Below are positions 7,211 through 10,566 of a stretch of 10,566 nt of DNA, piece after piece. The stretch is taken from assembly GCA_900642245.1 (NCBI GenBank), contig CAAAJI010000382.1:1-10566 (forward strand), given 5' to 3'. The notes beneath the pieces are model-generated. The model had not been told where the DNA came from. It was given only the letters and a program-made list of their open reading frames with translations, and searched no databases. This stretch comes from Fragilaria radians. Lineage: Eukaryota; Bacillariophyta; Fragilariophyceae; Fragilariales; Fragilariaceae. The position numbers were made by a program, and so were the translations under genes. Every line of letters starts with the position of its first letter. Position 1 is the first letter of the stretch.

Positions 7211-7304
7211 TGAACTTTCCTGGTGTATGAAATGTCTGTTTGTCTCCCTACAATTGGTTGATTTACCATTTGCATGGCATGTCCTTACAATTGGGATGAA
7301 TACT
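7211..7304 (+). repeat. ~95-bp tandem direct repeat, unit 1
   Basis: It starts TGAACTTTCCTGGTG and ends GGATGAATACT. It shares with unit 2 an exact run of more than 30 bases that starts CTACAATTGGTTGATTTACC and ends GCATGGCATGT. The second half also contains a small internal echo, CTTACAATTGGG, of the CTACAATTGG motif. Confidence 0.9.
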
Positions 7305-7403
7305 TGAACTTTCCTGGTGGTGTATGAAAAATGTCTGTTTGAATTCCTACAATTGGTTGATTTACCATTTGCATGGCATGTTGTGACATTCCGGATGAAT
7401 ACT
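7305..7403 (+). repeat. ~95-bp tandem direct repeat, unit 2
   Basis: This unit is directly adjacent to unit 1 and runs from TGAACTTTCCTGGTGG to GGATGAATACT. It has a few extra bases near its start (TGGTGGTGTATGAAAAATG against TGGTGTATGAAATG) and substitutions at 7340 and 7381-7393. It is non-coding on inspection and lies about 610 bp upstream of the VPS13 start. Confidence 0.9.
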
Positions 7404-8013
7404 TTTTGATTTCCTTACAGTCATACCTCCACAAAAAGAACTACGACTTGAAATACTCCAAAGGCAACAGGAGAAGTTTGATTTTTCCTATTGAATGTTG
7501 CAATGCTCATTGGTAAAATCAAAGATTAGTTTCAATTCATTGTAAACCCTCATTGTATTGTGCTGCTTCAAAGAGATATCTAAAGATGGAATCCTATATA
7601 TATATATGTTATGATACCAATGCTATACCTAGATGAGAAAGATTGTGATAAATATTGATTTTTGCTAAACCAATACCATGTTAGTTGAGTCTTTCCAATG
7701 ATTTCAATTCTTTGGCTTATTGAAAAACGAGTCCACATGATTTGTCCAGTGGTACATACAGCGCTTGCCAGTAGTACTCCCTGGTGTGATTCAAATTGGA
7801 AATTCTTGAGGTTGGTTCTGAATTTATTGTGGTAATTCTATGTCCTTAGGGTATGAAATCAATACGAGTAACATAGAAAATATGGAACCTCCTATCCTCT
7901 TGACTTTTTGTACTAGGAATCTCGAATAAATAAATAACATAAAACACGAAGCAATCACAGAAAATCGATACCCAAAGTTTTCCTTTCCATTTCATTCATC
8001 AATCTATCCTACC
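7404..8013 (+). promoter_or_regulatory. Presumed promoter and leader region of the VPS13 homologue
   Basis: No ORF of note is present. The last 40 bases before the start codon are rich in T, C and A (CATTTCATTCATCAATC...), as often seen in algal 5' leaders. An AATAAATAAATAACATAAAA stretch lies at 7925-7944, and a TA tract at 7594-7607. Neither can be called a TATA box with confidence. The assignment rests on position between the tandem repeat and the ATG. Confidence 0.35.
7594..7607. repeat. Short TA tract
   Basis: An alternating TA run within the intergenic region upstream of the VPS13 homologue. Confidence 0.7.
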
Positions 8014-10566
8014 ATGGCGAAACAAGCAATTTTGGATGTATTGGAATCGACAATAGGAAAATATATTCAAAATTTGGATTCCGAAAGTTTAAATGTTGCC
8101 TTATGGAATGGTCAGATTGAATTAAATTCGTTGGAATTGAATATTGGCGCTGTCAATGCCGAATTGGATCGTCAGGCTGCCGAAGCTCCAAATTTGGCAA
8201 TACCCTTCCGTGTATCGTCAGGACGTTTTGCATCACTTCAAGTCGATGTACCATGGGCACGTATATCCAGTCGATCGGTCGTCTTTCGTGCACGTGGATT
8301 AGAAATTGTATTGGAAGCATGTCATAGAAGACAAAGGCAGGATGACAGTTTGAACAATCATCCACTCGGTTTTCAACAGCAACATCAACAACAATATGAA
8401 AGACGTATACAACAATGGAAGGAAGAAAGATTACAATCTATTAAATTATATGATCAATATCGTAAGCAGGCCAATGCGATTCGAAAATTAACAACATCAT
8501 CGTCATCAACATCAGGAATAGACAATCCAACGTCGACTCCAGAACAAGCAACGTTTACCGCTCGACTGGTTCGAAGAATTATTGAAAATTTACAAATTGA
8601 AATTGAGGACGTTCATCTTGTCTTTCGAAATCGAGCATGTTCGGCAGGAATCAAATTACAAAGTCTATCTCTGGTGACTACCGATTTCTTTGGAAAGCGA
8701 ACCTTTGTGGATCGGACAGTCGTCCATACGGCTACCGATACACAGAAAGATTCGTTCTTACATAAGGAATTAGAAATGAAAGCCTTTGCTATTTATTTGG
8801 ATGAACACACACCCTTTGCTGTTACTACTACCATACAAGAAGAAGATTCACAAGCGACACCCAAACATTCGTATCTTTTACAACCCCTGTCCTTTCGGGC
8901 CAAGTTACGTCAATCGGATAGTCACAACTGTGTGGAATTTCCCAAATACCGTTTAACATCCGAGTTATCTAGACTTTCTGTACAAGTCCTTCGATCGCAA
9001 TTGGAACAAATTCATAAAATTTCACAATCGATATCACCCCATAATGTACCCAAACCATTATTCCCAGAATATAGGCCAATTCATCACATAAGCCCTGGAA
9101 CTGCAAGACTTTGGTGGAAATATGCATTTCAAAGTGTACGGAGACTCAAGGGAAAGCGACTTTGGGTAGAATTCTTCACCGCATTTCAAAAACGAAAAGA
9201 TTACATTTCACTCTATAAAAGACAAACGAATGCATCAACGGCTAATTGGATGATACCCCTCTCTGATCAAGAGCAACTACGGTTGAATGAAATTGAGTAC
9301 GACAAGTCTATTTCTTTGGATGGCTTGATGGCATGGAGAACTTTGGCGGACGCTCAAGCAGATCTAGAACGAAGCAAATTAGATGATTTGCAACCAAAGC
9401 GTTCCTCCTCGGGCTATCTGTCATCACTTTTTGGAAAGACTTCCAATAAGAATGCATTGCAAAATGCAGACGATCCACCCATCACACTCACCGTAGAAGA
9501 GATGAAGGAGCTAGAGGCCATTAGTCTTGAACAGACGGATGAATTTGATCGATCCAATGATACATGGTTACTAGATGTACACTTTGTACTTGGAGCTCTT
9601 CAAATTGATTTGAAGAATGCAAAGCGACCAATCACCACACTTCGGATGGGAGCGGTAAAGTCTTCGTTTAGTGCCAAAGACGATGGATCACTTACGTTTG
9701 ATTTTTCATTGGCAAGTTTAGCGGTTCAAGATATCATTACGCAAAACTCCATATTTCCCATGGTATTACGGAATCTTGCTGACGCGGAATCAAAGGCATT
9801 TCAAATGAACTTTGTCAAGGAGCGAAATGGTGATCAACAACTCCGAGTATCCATGTTGGCCCTGGAATTAATTGCATCTCCAATTTTAGTTTTGGAAGTG
9901 AAAAAGTTTTTTTCCTTTGAAGATTCGGAAACCTCGATACGAATCCAACAAAATCCAATATTACGTGAGTCATTGAGTGGATCTGTGGATCTATTCTTTG
10001 ATGCCGATACAGGTCAAGAGTCGAATGACATTGAATTTGACGAGTCCATTCCAATGGACTCACAACAAACTGCGAAATTGTCCGATCAACTTTCCAATGC
10101 TCTAGCCGAAGCCTGGAAGGCAAAAGCAAAAGAAAGTCATCTTGGACGATTGATTGTGATATTCAAGCACCTGTCCTCATCGTACCTGAGAGTTGCTCAC
10201 ATTATGAGTCCTCCATCCTTGTTTTTGATTTTGGACATGTAGAGATTGCCTACGGTAGTCAACGACGGGCAACATCTGAAATTTTAGATTGGGCAGATCG
10301 TCAGAGAGAGGAAAAGTCAGATTCCTTGGATGTTGGTAAAATATCCATTGATAACCTAGGATTTGCTGTGGGTAAGGCGAAAGATATTCTGACATCAACA
10401 GGTTCCATATCTGTCAAGGATCATCTTCATAAAACAAAATCAATTATCGAACCAGTTTCAGCCACGTTAAGCTGTGGGATCCTTACCATGTCCCAAGATG
10501 CTAGTGAACGCCTTTCATTCTTTGGTACATTTCCCTCACTCTGTATCCGAGGATCGCCACAGCAAA
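8014..10566 (+). CDS. VPS13: VPS13-like bridge lipid-transfer protein, 5' part, with a frame change near 10120-10150
   Basis: VPS13 proteins are very long, groove-shaped lipid channels at membrane contact sites. The start has a good context (ACCATGG). Residues 1-110 are a chorein N-terminus: LGKYI-like IGKYIQNL, then NVALWNGQIELNSLEL, and GRFASLQVDVPW with the conserved Pro-Trp at 80-81. A Gln-rich insert follows (about 120-127). Next come the family motifs FTARLVRRIIENLQIEIEDV (181-200), WWKYAFQ (367-373), RKDYISLYK (394-402), and SGYLSSLFGK (466-475), which resembles the GWFSW-type segment.

The first frame ends at TAG 10240-10242 after 742 codons, but its last ~30 residues are unlike the family. 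The other frame gives IDCDIQAPVLIVPES (from 10149) and ILVFDFGHVEI, the expected continuation, and stays open to the window end. A single missing base in the A-rich run near 10121-10135 would join the frames. An intron 9965-10119 with a GTGAGT donor is possible but would remove a helix the family keeps. The gene is incomplete at the right edge; full family members are about 3,000 residues or more. Confidence 0.9.

Noticed and set aside
8153..10398. Minus-strand frames of 70, 104 and 73 aa within the VPS13 gene
   Set aside because: All are antisense to a well-supported coding sequence with family motifs.
1..10566. CRISPR arrays, bacterial operons or phage defence systems
   Set aside because: No regularly spaced short repeats, no ribosome-binding sites or operon structure, and the recognisable genes are eukaryotic.
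1..10566. tRNA or rRNA genes
   Set aside because: No A/B-box pair or cloverleaf, and no rRNA core sequence, was noticed on reading either strand. A covariance-model search would be decisive.

Overview
The window looks like nuclear DNA of an AT-rich eukaryotic microalga, most likely a diatom or related stramenopile. This is an inference from three things. There is a VPS13-family gene, and this family is eukaryote-only. There is a decayed Ty1/copia pol whose pre-reverse-transcriptase segment matches my recollection of the copia (CoDi-like) elements abundant in diatom genomes. The intergenic DNA is long and repeat-rich, with no bacterial operon layout. The species cannot be named from sequence alone.

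Layout. Positions 1-3190 are a retroelement graveyard. A frameshifted copia pol remnant lies on the plus strand (about 770-1510) and a decayed copia gag remnant lies on the minus strand (about 2550-2930). Unrecognisable AT-rich sequence surrounds them. A diverged member of a roughly 150-bp repeat lies at 111-257.

Positions 3190-7027 hold a large direct segmental duplication, copy A (about 3190-5013) and copy B (about 5420-7027), separated by about 400 bp of unrelated DNA. Each copy carries one minus-strand ORF for a small unrecognised protein (162 aa in A, 153 aa in B) and a long, very well conserved upstream region. That upstream region contains the 150-bp repeat, which is tandemly doubled in A and single in B. 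The pattern of divergence is odd: the upstream DNA is nearly invariant, including one 131-bp block with no differences, while the ORF differs almost only by amino-acid-changing substitutions.

Positions 7028-8013 are intergenic, with a tandem pair of about 95-bp repeats and then the presumed promoter and leader of the last gene. From 8014 to the right edge runs the 5' part of a VPS13-like bridge lipid-transfer protein. It has a clean chorein N-terminus, then a frame change near 10120-10150. The conserved protein continues in another frame and runs off the window.

The only gene with a confidently assigned role is the VPS13 homologue. The duplicated small ORFs and their conserved upstream DNA are the most novel-looking part. 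I see no evidence that the genes act together.
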